A DNA stretch of 64,000 nt from Salegentibacter sp. GTDB taxonomy: Bacteria > Bacteroidota > Bacteroidia > Flavobacteriales > Flavobacteriaceae. Within the stretch, counting starts at the first letter, position 1. The number at the start of each line of letters is the position of its first letter. Made by a program: the position numbers and the translations under genes. Positions 25,369 through 36,179 of the stretch are shown in pieces. The stretch spans positions 4,404,514 through 4,468,513 of the forward strand of contig CP051246.1 in the NCBI GenBank assembly GCA_017795085.1, read 5' to 3'. Under the pieces are notes generated by a model that saw only the letters and a list, made by a program, of their open reading frames with translations, was not told the origin of the DNA and searched no databases.

Positions 25369-27216
25369 ATGTGCGGAATTGTAGGTTATATTGGCCATCG
25401 TGATGCTTATCCGGTGGTGTTAAAAGGGCTTCAACGTCTGGAATATCGCGGTTATGATAGTGCCGGGATTGTTTTATATGACGATAAAGATCTTAAATTA
25501 AGTAAGACCAAAGGCAAAGTTGCTGATTTAAAGGCAAAGCTTGAACAAGAGATTTCTACCAACGGAAACCTTGGAATAGGGCATACCCGCTGGGCAACTC
25601 ATGGTCAACCTAACGATGTTAACTCACATCCCCATTATTCGAATTCCGGAGATTTGGTAATTGTACATAATGGGATTATTGAGAATTATGATGCATTAAA
25701 AAAAGAACTTAAAACCCGTGGTTATAAATTCCATAGCGATACCGATACTGAAGTTTTGGTAAACCTTATTGAAGATGTGCAGGTTCAGGAGGGAGTGAAG
25801 CTTGGAAAAGCGGTGCAAATTGCTCTGAACCAAACCGTGGGAGCTTATGCCATTGCGGTGGTGGATAAGAAAAAACCCAATGAAATTGTAGTGGCCCGTT
25901 TAGGAAGTCCGTTAGCAATTGGGGTAGGTGAAGACGAATATTTTGTGGCTTCAGATGCATCTCCTTTTATTGAGTTTACCAACAATGCTATTTATCTTGA
26001 AGATGGTGAAATGGCAGTGGTTCGACGTGGCAAAGGTGTGAAAGTACGTAAGATTAAAGATGATGCCCTTGTAGATCCTTATGTGCAGGAATTGCAGCTA
26101 AACCTTGAGCAAATTGAAAAAGGCGGGTATGAACATTTTATGCTGAAAGAAATTTATGAGCAGCCTAATGCTATTAAAGACACCTACCGTGGTCGCATGT
26201 TAGCAAATAAAGGAATAGTGAAAATGGCGGGTATTGACGATAATATTGATCGAATTGCCAATGCCAAAAGAATTCTTATTGTAGCTTGTGGAACTTCCTG
26301 GCACGCGGGGCTGGTAGCTGAGTATATTTTTGAAGATCTGGCCCGAATTCCGGTTGAAGTAGAATATGCTTCAGAATTTCGCTACAGAAATCCTATTATT
26401 TCAGAAAATGATGTGATTATCGCTATTTCCCAAAGTGGGGAAACCGCCGATACTATGGCGGCAATAAAGCTTGCCAAAGAAAAAGGGGCTTTTGCCTTTG
26501 GAGTTTGTAATGTAGTGGGGTCTTCCATTTCAAGAGAAACCGATGCCGGGGCATATACGCATGCCGGTCCTGAAATTGGGGTAGCATCAACCAAAGCCTT
26601 TACTACTCAAATTACCGTACTCACTTTAATGGCACTTAAACTCGGTAAATATAAAGGAACTATTTCTAATACTACTTTTATGTATCACTTACAGGAATTA
26701 AATACAATTCCTGATAAAGTTGAAATGGTTTTGCAGAATAATGAGCATATTAAAGCTATTGCCGATATTTATAAAAATGCTCGAAACTGCCTGTATTTGG
26801 GTAGAGGATTTAACTTCCCGGTGGCTCTGGAAGGAGCGCTTAAATTAAAGGAAATTTCATATATCCATGCTGAAGGTTATCCGGCTGCTGAAATGAAACA
26901 TGGGCCAATAGCCCTGATTGATGAGCAAATGCCTGTAATTGTAATCGCAACCCGAAAAGGACATTATGAGAAAGTGGTGAGCAATATTCAGGAAATCAAG
27001 TCTAGAAAGGGGCAAATTATTGCTGTGGTTACCGAAGGTGATGAAGAGGTTCGTGACCTGGCAGATCACGTAATAGAAGTTCCTGAAAGTATGGAGTCTT
27101 TAAGTCCGTTGTTAACCACTATTCCGCTGCAGTTGCTTTCATACCATATTGCGGTTATGCTTGGTAAGAATGTAGACCAACCAAGGAATTTGGCAAAATC
27201 TGTAACAGTGGAGTAG
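25369..27216 (+). CDS. glmS: glutamine--fructose-6-phosphate aminotransferase
   Basis: 615 residues, full length. Makes glucosamine-6-phosphate for peptidoglycan and lipopolysaccharide. N-terminal class II glutaminase domain beginning with the nucleophile Cys2 (MCGIVGYIGHRDA) and with GIGHTRWATHGQPND near residue 73; then two SIS sugar-isomerase domains (about 295-430 and 465-600) with ACGTSWHAG, SQSGETADTMAA and a C-terminal GRGFNFPVALEGALKLKEIS and the end PRNLAKSVTVE that carries the conserved C-terminal tail. Monocistronic: a hairpin terminator follows at 27266. The upstream DUF4270 gene is 80 bases away. Confidence 0.97.
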   Translation: MCGIVGYIGHRDAYPVVLKGLQRLEYRGYDSAGIVLYDDKDLKLSKTKGKVADLKAKLEQEISTNGNLGIGHTRWATHGQPNDVNSHPHYSNSGDLVIVHNGIIENYDALKKELKTRGYKFHSDTDTEVLVNLIEDVQVQEGVKLGKAVQIALNQTVGAYAIAVVDKKKPNEIVVARLGSPLAIGVGEDEYFVASDASPFIEFTNNAIYLEDGEMAVVRRGKGVKVRKIKDDALVDPYVQELQLNLEQIEKGGYEHFMLKEIYEQPNAIKDTYRGRMLANKGIVKMAGIDDNIDRIANAKRILIVACGTSWHAGLVAEYIFEDLARIPVEVEYASEFRYRNPIISENDVIIAISQSGETADTMAAIKLAKEKGAFAFGVCNVVGSSISRETDAGAYTHAGPEIGVASTKAFTTQITVLTLMALKLGKYKGTISNTTFMYHLQELNTIPDKVEMVLQNNEHIKAIADIYKNARNCLYLGRGFNFPVALEGALKLKEISYIHAEGYPAAEMKHGPIALIDEQMPVIVIATRKGHYEKVVSNIQEIKSRKGQIIAVVTEGDEEVRDLADHVIEVPESMESLSPLLTTIPLQLLSYHIAVMLGKNVDQPRNLAKSVTVE

Positions 27217-27265
27217 AGAGATGACATCAAATTGGTTTAAAAAGTATTAAGTATAATTTTAAATG

Positions 27266-27302
27266 AATCCCTTCCGAAACAATAATTCAGAAGGGATTTT
27301 TT
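27266..27302 (+). terminator. terminator after glmS
   Basis: AATCCCTTC (27266-27274) pairs with GAAGGGATT (27290-27298), followed by a run of T. Confidence 0.8.
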
Positions 27303-27479
27303 GTGGGTTACATCCGGGGTGTTTATTTTGGAAAGGAAAGTTAGCTCTTAGAATTTGCAAAATATTAGTTCATGCAAGGATAAAAAAATAATATTTTCCG
27401 GTAAATCCGCTATAAATGCAGCATATCAAAAACGTCAAAAAGTTATTTAGTCGGAAGTATGTTTTTATCTAGAAAAAAC

Positions 27480-27487
27480 TATCTTTG
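27480..27487 (+). promoter_or_regulatory. -7 promoter box upstream of atpD
   Basis: TATCTTTG, an exact TAnnTTTG match, about 96 bases before the atpD ATG. The rest of the 367-base gap between glmS and atpD holds the glmS terminator and AT-rich sequence with nothing else I recognise. Confidence 0.5.
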
Positions 27488-27580
27488 CAGCCTGAAAATA
27501 AACCTGTTTGGGTTTTGAGATTTTTTTAAAACCCCAGGTGATTTTATAGACTTATAAATAAGAAAACATTAAAGAATTAA

Positions 27581-29098
<1,518 letters not shown>

Positions 29099-29184
29099 TT
29101 TTATTAGTTAGCAGTTGTTAGTAGGCAGTTAGCAGTATAAGTTAAGCCGAATATAGACTGTAAACTACAAACTAGAAGAAGAAT

Positions 29185-29472
29185 ATGTATTTAGAAATAG
29201 TAACTCCTGAAGCGGTAGTGTTTGAAGCCGATGTAGATGCGGTAAAAGTGCCGGGAACAGATGGAGAATTTCAGATGCTGAATAATCACGCGCCTATAGT
29301 CTCTACTTTAACTGAAGGAGATGTGAAAATTGATCTTAGCGCCGTGAATAATGAGCTTTTGGACAAGCTTTCTGATAAATTCAGAAAAGAAGGGCAAAAA
29401 ACACTTTACTATTCCATTAAAGGAGGAACTCTTGAAATGAAGGATAATAAAGCTATAATTTTAGCTGATTAA
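29185..29472 (+). CDS. atpC: ATP synthase F1 subunit epsilon, short form
   Basis: 95 residues. Only the N-terminal beta-sandwich domain of the epsilon subunit is present (MYLEIVTPEAVVFEADVDAVKVPGTDGEF and the NNHAPIVSTLTEGDV segment); the C-terminal helical hairpin that inhibits ATP hydrolysis in E. coli is missing. That short form is usual in Bacteroidota, so it is not a truncation. It binds the central stalk of F1 at the membrane. The gene ends at a strong terminator (29494), closing the atpD-atpC unit. Confidence 0.93.
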   Translation: MYLEIVTPEAVVFEADVDAVKVPGTDGEFQMLNNHAPIVSTLTEGDVKIDLSAVNNELLDKLSDKFRKEGQKTLYYSIKGGTLEMKDNKAIILAD

Positions 29473-29493
29473 GCAAAAGATTTTTGATATTAG

Positions 29494-29525
29494 AAAGCCG
29501 GAAGTTGATGCTTCCGGCTTTTTTA
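29494..29525 (+). terminator. terminator after atpC
   Basis: AAAGCCGGAAG (29494-29504) and CTTCCGGCTTT (29511-29521), an 11-base perfect stem with a TTGATG loop and a following T-run. Confidence 0.92.
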
Positions 29526-29716
29526 TATTTGTACGTCTCTTAAAATTGCAATTTTATGCTTTTTATAGAACGTTAAATCTTTAGCTGATTGTAGAGTATT
29601 GACAGTCTTTTAAGAATCTTTCTAAAAAAATAAATAATTAAATTTTACTAAATTCAGAGTTTTTAAAATCGTGATGCAGTAAGGCGCTATTGCTATTAAA
29701 CTTAAATAATAACTCT

Positions 29717-29724
29717 TATATTTG
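29717..29724 (+). promoter_or_regulatory. -7 promoter box of the mrp operon
   Basis: TATATTTG, an exact TAnnTTTG match, 29 bases before the mrpA ATG. A second TATATTTG sits at 29524-29531 right behind the atpC terminator and may be a chance match. Confidence 0.55.
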
Positions 29725-29752
29725 CTAGAAACCGAATTATCCCAATTAAAAT

Positions 29753-32062
29753 ATGCTAATAGCTGTACTCTTAGGTTTCTTATTTGCTCTGTTCCTCGTT
29801 TTTGTAGGGAAGTTTTTTAAAGGGAAATTAGCTGTAATTTCGGCGCTTGTGCCATTAGCACTTTTTATTTATTTTGCGAGTTTTATACCGCAAATAAGTA
29901 AGGGAGAAGTTATTTCTCAAACCCATAATTGGGTGCCTTCTTTTGGGGTTAATCTCGGTTTTACCTTAGACGGCCTTTCATTGCTTTTTAGTCTAATGAT
30001 TACAGGAATTGGTTTCCTGGTTTTTGCTTATACCGCTTCTTATCTTAAAGGGCATAAATATTTAGATCGCTTTTATGCTTACCTAAGTGTTTTTATGGGC
30101 GCTATGCTTGGTTTGGTACTTTCCGATAATATCATTTCCATGTTTGTTTTCTGGGAGCTTACCAGTATCAGTTCCTTTTTTCTTATCGGGTTTAACAATA
30201 CTAGTGAGGCTTCTCGAAAATCAGCATTAACAGCTTTGGGGATTACCGGTTTTGGCGGATTTTCCCTACTTGCCGGTGCATTGCTTTTAGGAAATATGTC
30301 GGGTACTTATAATATTGCTGAAATGCTTACTATGCGGGAAGCCCTTGTAGACCATCAATATTATGTGCTGGCCGTTATTTTTATTTTTGGTGCAGCTTTT
30401 ACCAAATCGGCACAGTTCCCGTTTCATTTTTGGCTGCCCGGGGCTATGAAAGCCCCAACCCCGGTTTCTACCTATCTGCATTCAGCTACGATGGTGAAAG
30501 CAGGAATTTATTTATTGATGCGTTTTACACCCGTTTTAGGTGATACTCCAACCTGGAATACTACCTTAACAATTATTGGGGCAATTACGATGCTTTATTC
30601 TGCTATCCATACCCTTTTCAGAACCGATTTAAAAGGGGTTTTGGCCTATTCTACAATTTCAGCTTTAGGGATTTTAGTATTTTTAATAGGACTTGGCGGG
30701 CAGGCCGCGTTTTTAGCAGCGGCGGTTTTTATTATTGTTCATGCGCTTTATAAAGCCACGCTTTTCCTGGTAACGGGAATTATAGATCATCAGGCTGGTA
30801 CACGGGATGTAACCCAGCTAGCCGGACTTAAAAAAATGATGATGCCGGTATTTATCGCAGGGTTTTTGGCTGCGATTTCCAGTGCCGGTATTCCGCCGAG
30901 TATCGGTTTTCTCGGGAAAGAACTAACCTATGAGGCCAGTATTCATTCTACCGGAATAATTATTTTGATAGCTGTTGCCATAGTACTCACTAAAATATTA
31001 CTGCTCTATGCCGGGTTTGTGGCCGGAATAAAACCTTTTACAGGAAAACTCCCTGAAAAATTTTCAGAAGTAAAAATGCCCGGGCCGTTAATGTGGGTAC
31101 CGCCAATTTTACTCGCGGTTTTGGGAATTCTTTTTGGTGTTTTTCCGGCTTTAATTGAATCTTCTTTGGTAAAACCGGTGGTAACAGCCTTAGGCGTTGA
31201 TGCTTCTGATATTCACCTGGCCCTGTGGCACGGTTTTAATACGGTATTGGTGCTTAGCTTAATTACCATAGGTGTGGGGATTTTGCTTTATTTTATATTA
31301 AAACCTTCAGTAAAACTTGAAAATAAAATAGGAAAACTTGAACCGATTTCCCCCGAAGCTATTTTAAAACGTATTTCCTACTATTTTACGGTGCTTTCAC
31401 GATTTTGGACTAATGTATTTCAGAATGGGTATTTACGGAATTATGTAACGACAGTTATTTTATTTTTAGTGATTTTGGTGGGATATATTTTCTTCGGAAA
31501 TTCCCGTTTGGTTATAGACCATAATCAGCTATCAGAAATTACGGCTTATGAGATGGTGGTAAGTGTGATTTTGGTGCTTGGTGTTTTTTATACCGTATTT
31601 ACAAAATCGAGATTGGCTGCGGTAGCCGCGATGGGTGTGGTTGGCCTGGCTATTTGTCTATTATTTGTATTTTATAGCGCTCCCGATTTGGCGATGACAC
31701 AGTTTTCTATAGATACGCTTACGGTTATTCTGTTTGTATTGGTATTGTACCGCCTTCCGAAGTATTTAACCTTGTCTGATTATAAAATGAGGATTAGGGA
31801 TGGGATACTTTCCCTGGCTTTCGGCGGATTGATTTGCGTATTGGCCCTGCAGGTTTTAGCCGAACCTCAAAACTCTGAAATTGGAGACTTTTATGCTAAA
31901 AATGCCTATATAGAAGCACACGGGAGAAATGTGGTGAATGTAATTTTGGTAGATTTTAGAGGAACTGATACTTTAATCGAAATTTCAGTGCTGGCTATTG
32001 CTGCCATTGGAGTATTTGGATTATTGAAGTTACGTTTAAAGAGTTCAGACCGAGCTAATTAA
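29753..32062 (+). CDS. mrpA: Mrp Na+/H+ antiporter subunit A
   Basis: 769 residues with about 20 transmembrane helices. Large subunit of the Mrp (Mnh) multi-subunit cation/proton antiporter, related to NADH dehydrogenase subunit NuoL. Key membrane residues are visible: Glu in VFWELTSISSF near residue 135, Lys in TKSAQFPFHFWLPGAM near 220, and the VKAGIYLLMRF segment; the C-terminal region (about 590-769) has the MbhD/E-like part with YSAPDLAMTQFSIDTLTVILFVLVLYRLP. First gene of a seven-gene operon that exports sodium and supports pH and salt tolerance, consistent with a marine host. Length fits group 1 Mrp systems. Confidence 0.95.
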   Translation: MLIAVLLGFLFALFLVFVGKFFKGKLAVISALVPLALFIYFASFIPQISKGEVISQTHNWVPSFGVNLGFTLDGLSLLFSLMITGIGFLVFAYTASYLKGHKYLDRFYAYLSVFMGAMLGLVLSDNIISMFVFWELTSISSFFLIGFNNTSEASRKSALTALGITGFGGFSLLAGALLLGNMSGTYNIAEMLTMREALVDHQYYVLAVIFIFGAAFTKSAQFPFHFWLPGAMKAPTPVSTYLHSATMVKAGIYLLMRFTPVLGDTPTWNTTLTIIGAITMLYSAIHTLFRTDLKGVLAYSTISALGILVFLIGLGGQAAFLAAAVFIIVHALYKATLFLVTGIIDHQAGTRDVTQLAGLKKMMMPVFIAGFLAAISSAGIPPSIGFLGKELTYEASIHSTGIIILIAVAIVLTKILLLYAGFVAGIKPFTGKLPEKFSEVKMPGPLMWVPPILLAVLGILFGVFPALIESSLVKPVVTALGVDASDIHLALWHGFNTVLVLSLITIGVGILLYFILKPSVKLENKIGKLEPISPEAILKRISYYFTVLSRFWTNVFQNGYLRNYVTTVILFLVILVGYIFFGNSRLVIDHNQLSEITAYEMVVSVILVLGVFYTVFTKSRLAAVAAMGVVGLAICLLFVFYSAPDLAMTQFSIDTLTVILFVLVLYRLPKYLTLSDYKMRIRDGILSLAFGGLICVLALQVLAEPQNSEIGDFYAKNAYIEAHGRNVVNVILVDFRGTDTLIEISVLAIAAIGVFGLLKLRLKSSDRAN

Positions 32063-32126
32063 AAATAAAATGAACCAATTATGAATATATTATTGGTACA
32101 AGCTAACTCAACTAAAACAAATAAAA

Positions 32127-32146
32127 CATCCCGACGTATCGGGATG
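32127..32146. repeat. short palindrome CATCCCGA-CGTA-TCGGGATG
   Basis: Perfect 8-base stem with a CGTA loop, in the 108-base gap between mrpA and mrpB. A close relative (ATCCCGA-CTTA-TCGGGAT) lies at 46895-46912. No T-tract follows directly, so it may be a dispersed repeat rather than a terminator. Confidence 0.65.
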
Positions 32147-32170
32147 AATGGTTTATAATTTTTTGTAAAG

Positions 32171-32584
32171 ATGAAAACATTGATATTAAAAACAGCTTCT
32201 AATTACCTTTTGCCGGTATTGTTGGTGTTTTCCATATTTATATTATTGCGCGGGCATTATTTGCCGGGCGGAGGTTTTGTGGGCGGTTTAATTGCGGCAA
32301 TCGCATTTGTATTGCACGCTTTTGCCAATGGCCTGGAAAACACCAAGCACCTTTTAAGGATACATCCCGGTTTTTTGATGCCGGTAGGTCTGGCGCTTTC
32401 TTTTGTAAGTGGGTTAGCCCCTGTTATTGGTTTAGACGATCCGTTTATGACAGGGCTTTGGTTACCACAAGATGTGCCGGTTATTGGAAGCGTGGGTACA
32501 GCATTATTTTTTGATATCGGGGTGTACCTGGTAGTGGTGGGAGTGACCTTAACCATTATTTTCACCATTTCAGAATCAGCTTAA
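32171..32584 (+). CDS. mrpB: Mrp Na+/H+ antiporter subunit B
   Basis: 137 residues, four transmembrane helices. Family markers: TASNYLLPVLLVFSIFILLRGH, PGGGFVGGLIAAIAF near residue 31 (conserved in MnhB) and DIGVYLVVVGVTLTII at the end. A subunit of the Mrp antiporter complex in the inner membrane. Separated from mrpA by 108 bases that contain a short palindrome, while all later mrp genes overlap or nearly touch, so the operon may have had a repeat inserted at this point. Confidence 0.95.
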   Translation: MKTLILKTASNYLLPVLLVFSIFILLRGHYLPGGGFVGGLIAAIAFVLHAFANGLENTKHLLRIHPGFLMPVGLALSFVSGLAPVIGLDDPFMTGLWLPQDVPVIGSVGTALFFDIGVYLVVVGVTLTIIFTISESA

Positions 32585-32587
32585 TTT

Positions 32588-32941
32588 ATGGAGATTCTAT
32601 TTGCTATAATTATCGGAGTGCTTTACGCGGCGGGAATTTATATGATTTTGCGCCGAAGTCTTGTAAAGCTTATTATAGGAATTATCCTTCTGGGAAATGG
32701 GGCAAATTTGCTTATTTTCTTATTAGGAAGAATTAGTGAAGGCGCGCCGCCAATTATTCCTGAAGATTCTAAAATGTTTCTTGAAGCCTATGCCGATCCT
32801 GTACCACAGGCCTTAATATTAACCGCTATTGTAATTAGTTTCGGGTTACAGTCTTTTGCCATTATCCTTGTAAAAAGGGCGCATAAAGTGGTAAAAACCG
32901 ATGACCTGGATGAAATGAACGCAACCGACGAAGACTCATGA
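32588..32941 (+). CDS. mrpC: Mrp Na+/H+ antiporter subunit C
   Basis: 117 residues, three transmembrane helices, related to NuoK. Markers include [30 protein letters not shown] near residue 14-45 and [26 protein letters not shown] near 70-95, both strongly conserved in the MnhC/NuoK family, including the acidic residue in the TAIVI segment region. It starts 3 bases after mrpB and its stop overlaps the mrpD start by 4 bases (ATGATG arrangement), suggesting coupled translation. Confidence 0.95.
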   Translation: MEILFAIIIGVLYAAGIYMILRRSLVKLIIGIILLGNGANLLIFLLGRISEGAPPIIPEDSKMFLEAYADPVPQALILTAIVISFGLQSFAIILVKRAHKVVKTDDLDEMNATDEDS

Positions 32942-34461
32942 TGCAACAGTTAATTTTATATCCCTTATTACTACAGCTTTTGCTAAGCATTTTATTGATG
33001 TTTTTCTGGAAGAAAATCAACTGGCAGCGAGGTATAAGTATTTGTGGGAGTATAGTACACCTTGCTTTAAGCGCCTATGTGTTTAATTACGTTTGGAGAA
33101 ATGGTACTCAAATTATTGAAGCCGGTAGTTGGGAAGCACCTTTTGGGATTGTTTTTGTTGCCGATACCTTGGCCATAACCCTGGTATTGTTAACCTCAAT
33201 TGCAGGCCTGGCAGTTTCTATATTTTCAGCGGCTTCCATTATACCAGATAGGTTAAAATTCGGGTATTTCCCTATTTTCCATTTTTTACTTTTAGGTTTG
33301 ATTGGCGCATTTTTAACCGGAGATATTTTTAACCTCTATGTATGGTTTGAAATTATTATTATTAGTTCTTTTGTGCTTATTACCCTGGGTGGGGAAAAAG
33401 CACAATTGGAAGGTGCAGTAAAATATTTTACACTTAATTTTCTCGCATCTATGATTTTCCTCACGGCTATTGCCGTGCTTTACGGGCTCACAGGAAGCCT
33501 TAATATGGCCGATCTTGCCGGGAAAGTGGCTGCTGTTGAAAATCGTGCCCTCGTTGAAATAACTGCAGTCTTATTTTTAATCGGATTTGGGATTAAATCG
33601 GCGGTTTTCCCCTTATATTTCTGGTTGCCGGCTTCATACCATACCCCTCCATCAGCCGTTTCCGCAATTTTTGGAGGTTTGCTTACCAAAGTTGGGGTGT
33701 ATGCTTTAATCAGGGTTTTTAGCCTTATTTTTGTAGAAGATGTTTTTCTCGATCAGATTTTGCTGGTAATAGGAATACTTACTTTATTTAGCGGAGGTGT
33801 AGGTGCTTTGGTTCAAAATAATGTGAGAAAGGTTTTCTCTTATCTTATTATTTGTCATATCGGTTATATGGTAGTTGGTTTGGGAATGTTTACCGAGGTA
33901 GCGATTGCAGGTACTATTTTTTATCTTATTCACGATATTACAGTAAAAACCAACCTTTTTATGATAAGCGGATTAATTTTTAGGATTAAAGGCTCAAATA
34001 GTATGCGCGCTTTAGGTGGTTTCTATAGTGAATACCCAAAATTGAGCTTGCTGATTTTTATTCCCTTGTTTTCCCTGGTGGGTATTCCTCCACTTTCAGG
34101 ATTCTGGCCTAAAATTTCATTGATTACCGCCTCTTTTGATACCGGGAGTTACTGGAGTCTTGCGGCAATTATTTTTGCCAGTTTTATTACTTTAGTGGTT
34201 ATCGCAAAATTATGGGCAGAAGTATTCTGGAAAAATCCTGGAAAAATCCCAAAACGTATAAAATTTGATTATTTTCATAATATTAAAAAGCCGCGTAAAA
34301 TACAATTTGTAGTACCTATTGTATTTTTAAGTATCGTGTCGCTTTATATTGGTTTTGGAGCAGAAAATATTCAATTATTATCTTCCAGAATTGCAGAAGA
34401 ATTAACCGATAATTCACAGTACATTGAAGCCGTGCTGGGAAATCCCCAAACCGATGAATAA
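32938..34461 (+). CDS. mrpD: Mrp Na+/H+ antiporter subunit D
   Basis: 507 residues, about 14 transmembrane helices, related to NuoM/NuoN. Conserved proton-path residues are visible: Glu in [15 protein letters not shown] near residue 138, Lys in [38 protein letters not shown] (Lys near 220 and 250), and [17 protein letters not shown]. Together with MrpA it forms the two antiporter-like modules of the complex. Overlaps mrpC by 4 bases and touches mrpE by one base. Confidence 0.95.
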   Translation: MMQQLILYPLLLQLLLSILLMFFWKKINWQRGISICGSIVHLALSAYVFNYVWRNGTQIIEAGSWEAPFGIVFVADTLAITLVLLTSIAGLAVSIFSAASIIPDRLKFGYFPIFHFLLLGLIGAFLTGDIFNLYVWFEIIIISSFVLITLGGEKAQLEGAVKYFTLNFLASMIFLTAIAVLYGLTGSLNMADLAGKVAAVENRALVEITAVLFLIGFGIKSAVFPLYFWLPASYHTPPSAVSAIFGGLLTKVGVYALIRVFSLIFVEDVFLDQILLVIGILTLFSGGVGALVQNNVRKVFSYLIICHIGYMVVGLGMFTEVAIAGTIFYLIHDITVKTNLFMISGLIFRIKGSNSMRALGGFYSEYPKLSLLIFIPLFSLVGIPPLSGFWPKISLITASFDTGSYWSLAAIIFASFITLVVIAKLWAEVFWKNPGKIPKRIKFDYFHNIKKPRKIQFVVPIVFLSIVSLYIGFGAENIQLLSSRIAEELTDNSQYIEAVLGNPQTDE

Positions 34462-34937
34462 TGAAAAGTAGATTTGTTTCCAACATATTGCTAACTTTTG
34501 TTTGGGTTGCCTTAACCGGGAATTTCGAATTCAGTAACTATTTGTTTGGATTTTTGCTGAGTTTCTTTATGTTATGGGTAATTACCAAAGGAGACGGGCA
34601 TGCAGGCTATTTTACCCTGATTCCTAAATTAATCGCTTTTGTCTTTTTCTTTTTATTTGAAATGATAAAAGCAAACTTGCAGGTAGCTTACGAAGTGAGT
34701 ACCCCAAAGTTAAGAATGGAACCCGGAATTGTGAAAGTTCCTTTGGACGTAAAATCAAATATTGGAATCACCCTTTTGGCCAATTTAATTTCGCTTACCC
34801 CGGGAACTTTAAGCTTGGATGTGTCTAACGACAAAAAAGTGCTCTTTGTACATGCAATGTACATTAACGATAAAGAAAAATTTATTGATGGGATTAAACA
34901 AGGCTTTGAAAAACGCATATTGCAAATATTGAAATGA
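34461..34937 (+). CDS. mrpE: Mrp Na+/H+ antiporter subunit E
   Basis: 158 residues. Two N-terminal transmembrane segments (NILLTFVWVALTGNFEFSNYLFGFLLSFFML and LIAFVFFFLFEMIKANLQVAYEV) followed by a cytoplasmic domain with LANLISLTPGTLSLDVS, the hallmark of the MnhE family. Needed for complex assembly in characterised Mrp systems. Its first base overlaps the mrpD stop codon and its end overlaps mrpF by 4 bases. Confidence 0.94.
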   Translation: MKSRFVSNILLTFVWVALTGNFEFSNYLFGFLLSFFMLWVITKGDGHAGYFTLIPKLIAFVFFFLFEMIKANLQVAYEVSTPKLRMEPGIVKVPLDVKSNIGITLLANLISLTPGTLSLDVSNDKKVLFVHAMYINDKEKFIDGIKQGFEKRILQILK

Positions 34938-35209
34938 GTTTAACAGATTATTTATCTTATATAATTTTACCGGTGCTGGCCCTGGCGGTATGCCTTATCT
35001 TTTACCGTTTTTTGAAAGGCCCTAGTATTGCCGATAAAATTATTTCACTTGATTTGCTAATTACCACAGGAATTGGCATCATTGCCGTGTATTCTATTAT
35101 CCACGGAAGGTCAACTTTTCTGGATACCGCAATGATCCTGGCACTTATTGCTTTTTTAAGTACCGTGGCTTTCTCTTATTACATTGAAAAACGAAACCGA
35201 AAGAAATGA
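34934..35209 (+). CDS. mrpF: Mrp Na+/H+ antiporter subunit F
   Basis: 91 residues, three transmembrane helices (ILPVLALAVCLIFYRFLKGPS, LDLLITTGIGIIAVYSIIHG and TAMILALIAFLSTVAFSYYIEKR). The segment RFLKGPSIADKIISLDLL is a strong MnhF/PhaF signature. Overlaps mrpE by 4 bases and mrpG by 4 bases, typical of tight translational coupling in this operon. Confidence 0.94.
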   Translation: MSLTDYLSYIILPVLALAVCLIFYRFLKGPSIADKIISLDLLITTGIGIIAVYSIIHGRSTFLDTAMILALIAFLSTVAFSYYIEKRNRKK

Positions 35210-35625
35210 GTTCTATTCTAATTGCCATACTTTCTACTGCAGGAGCCTTATTTGTATTGCTGGCCGCTATTGGAATGATAAGAATGCCCGATACTTATCT
35301 ACGTATTTCGGTTACAACCAAAGCCGCTACTTTGGGGGTGGGCTTAATGCTAGTTTCAGCGGCTATATTTTTTAATGATCTTTCTACCACCACCCGGGCG
35401 CTGGTAATTATATTATTTGTATTGCTAACCGCCCCGGTAAGTGCGCATCTAATAGGAAGGGCATCTTATTTTATGGGAGTGAAACTTTGGAAAAAATCAG
35501 TTATGGATGATTTGCAGGGGAAATACCAAAAAAAATCCCACGTATTAAAAAGTGAAACTGACGATACGCCTGAAGATAATATAAATCATTCCAAATCTGA
35601 TGATGATGAAGAGTTGGTGAAATGA
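35206..35625 (+). CDS. mrpG: Mrp Na+/H+ antiporter subunit G
   Basis: 139 residues, three transmembrane helices; MnhG/PhaG signature IGMIRMPDTYLRISVTTKAATLGVGLML near residue 22-50 and FVLLTAPVSAHLIGRASYFMG near 75-95. The C-terminal ~40 residues are a charged tail (many Asp, Glu, Lys) with no obvious fold. Last gene of the operon: its stop codon abuts the mgtC stop codon on the other strand with no spacer, so any terminator lies within mgtC. Confidence 0.94.
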   Translation: MSSILIAILSTAGALFVLLAAIGMIRMPDTYLRISVTTKAATLGVGLMLVSAAIFFNDLSTTTRALVIILFVLLTAPVSAHLIGRASYFMGVKLWKKSVMDDLQGKYQKKSHVLKSETDDTPEDNINHSKSDDDEELVK

Positions 35626-36063
35626 CTATTGCCCCTTTTCTTCCTTGTTATTTTTAATGAACTTTTTTTGAATAAAACTAAAGGCAAGGTTAATTATAAC
35701 AATAGTAAGGCATACCACCAATAATTCCATATACATTTGTAAAGCCGCAAGACCTCCGGCAGCAGCGCTACACCAAATAGTAGCTGCTGTAGTAAGCCCT
35801 TTTACATTAGATCCATGCTGTAAAATAGTACCGGCACCAATAAAGCCAATTCCGGTAACTACCTGCCCAATAACCCGGGTGGTATCTACAAATTCATCAC
35901 CTTCAAATTGTAGGGAGAGTAAAACAAAAACACAAGCGCCAAGGGCAACAAGTGCGTTTGTTTTTAAGCCCGCACTTTTACCTCTAAACTCCCGCTCGGT
36001 TCCAATAAAAAGACCGGCAATGGCTGCAAGTGCTATACTGAGACTAAAATTGACCAATTCCAT
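35626..36063 (-). CDS. MgtC/SapB family membrane protein
   Basis: 145 residues with about four or five transmembrane helices. It contains the MgtC/SapB signature: ALAAIAGLFIGTEREFRGKSAGLKTN near residue 12-37, VTGIGFIGAGTILQHGSNVKGLTTAATIW near 68-95. The C-terminal cytoplasmic domain of Salmonella MgtC is missing, so this is the short SapB-like form common in environmental bacteria. The role may concern magnesium or membrane energetics; not certain. It converges on the mrp operon with zero bases between stop codons. Confidence 0.85.
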   Translation of the reverse strand: MELVNFSLSIALAAIAGLFIGTEREFRGKSAGLKTNALVALGACVFVLLSLQFEGDEFVDTTRVIGQVVTGIGFIGAGTILQHGSNVKGLTTAATIWCSAAAGGLAALQMYMELLVVCLTIVIINLAFSFIQKKFIKNNKEEKGQ

Positions 36064-36127
36064 AGTTGTTGGTTAGTTAAAATTGTAATTTTACTCGATA
36101 ATTGAGATTATAATGCCTCGGGGCTTT

Positions 36128-36171
36128 CCTCGAAATCAAAAGTATTTTTATTTTAATACTTTGTCTCGAGG
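36128..36171. promoter_or_regulatory. long two-part hairpin just upstream of bioF
   Basis: CCTCGA (36128-36133) pairs with TCGAGG (36166-36171) and CAAAAGTATT (36137-36146) with AATACTTTG (36155-36163), giving an interrupted stem with a TTTATTTT loop. It ends 8 bases before the bioF ATG and could act in the leader or as an operator. No textbook BirA site (TTGTAACC...GGTTACAA) is present. Confidence 0.45.
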
Positions 36172-36179
36172 ATTTACTT

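Noticed and set aside
29524-29531. TATATTTG box after the atpC terminator
   Set aside because: No gene or clear RNA follows for 220 bases and spacing to a TTG is only 16; probably chance or a weak promoter.
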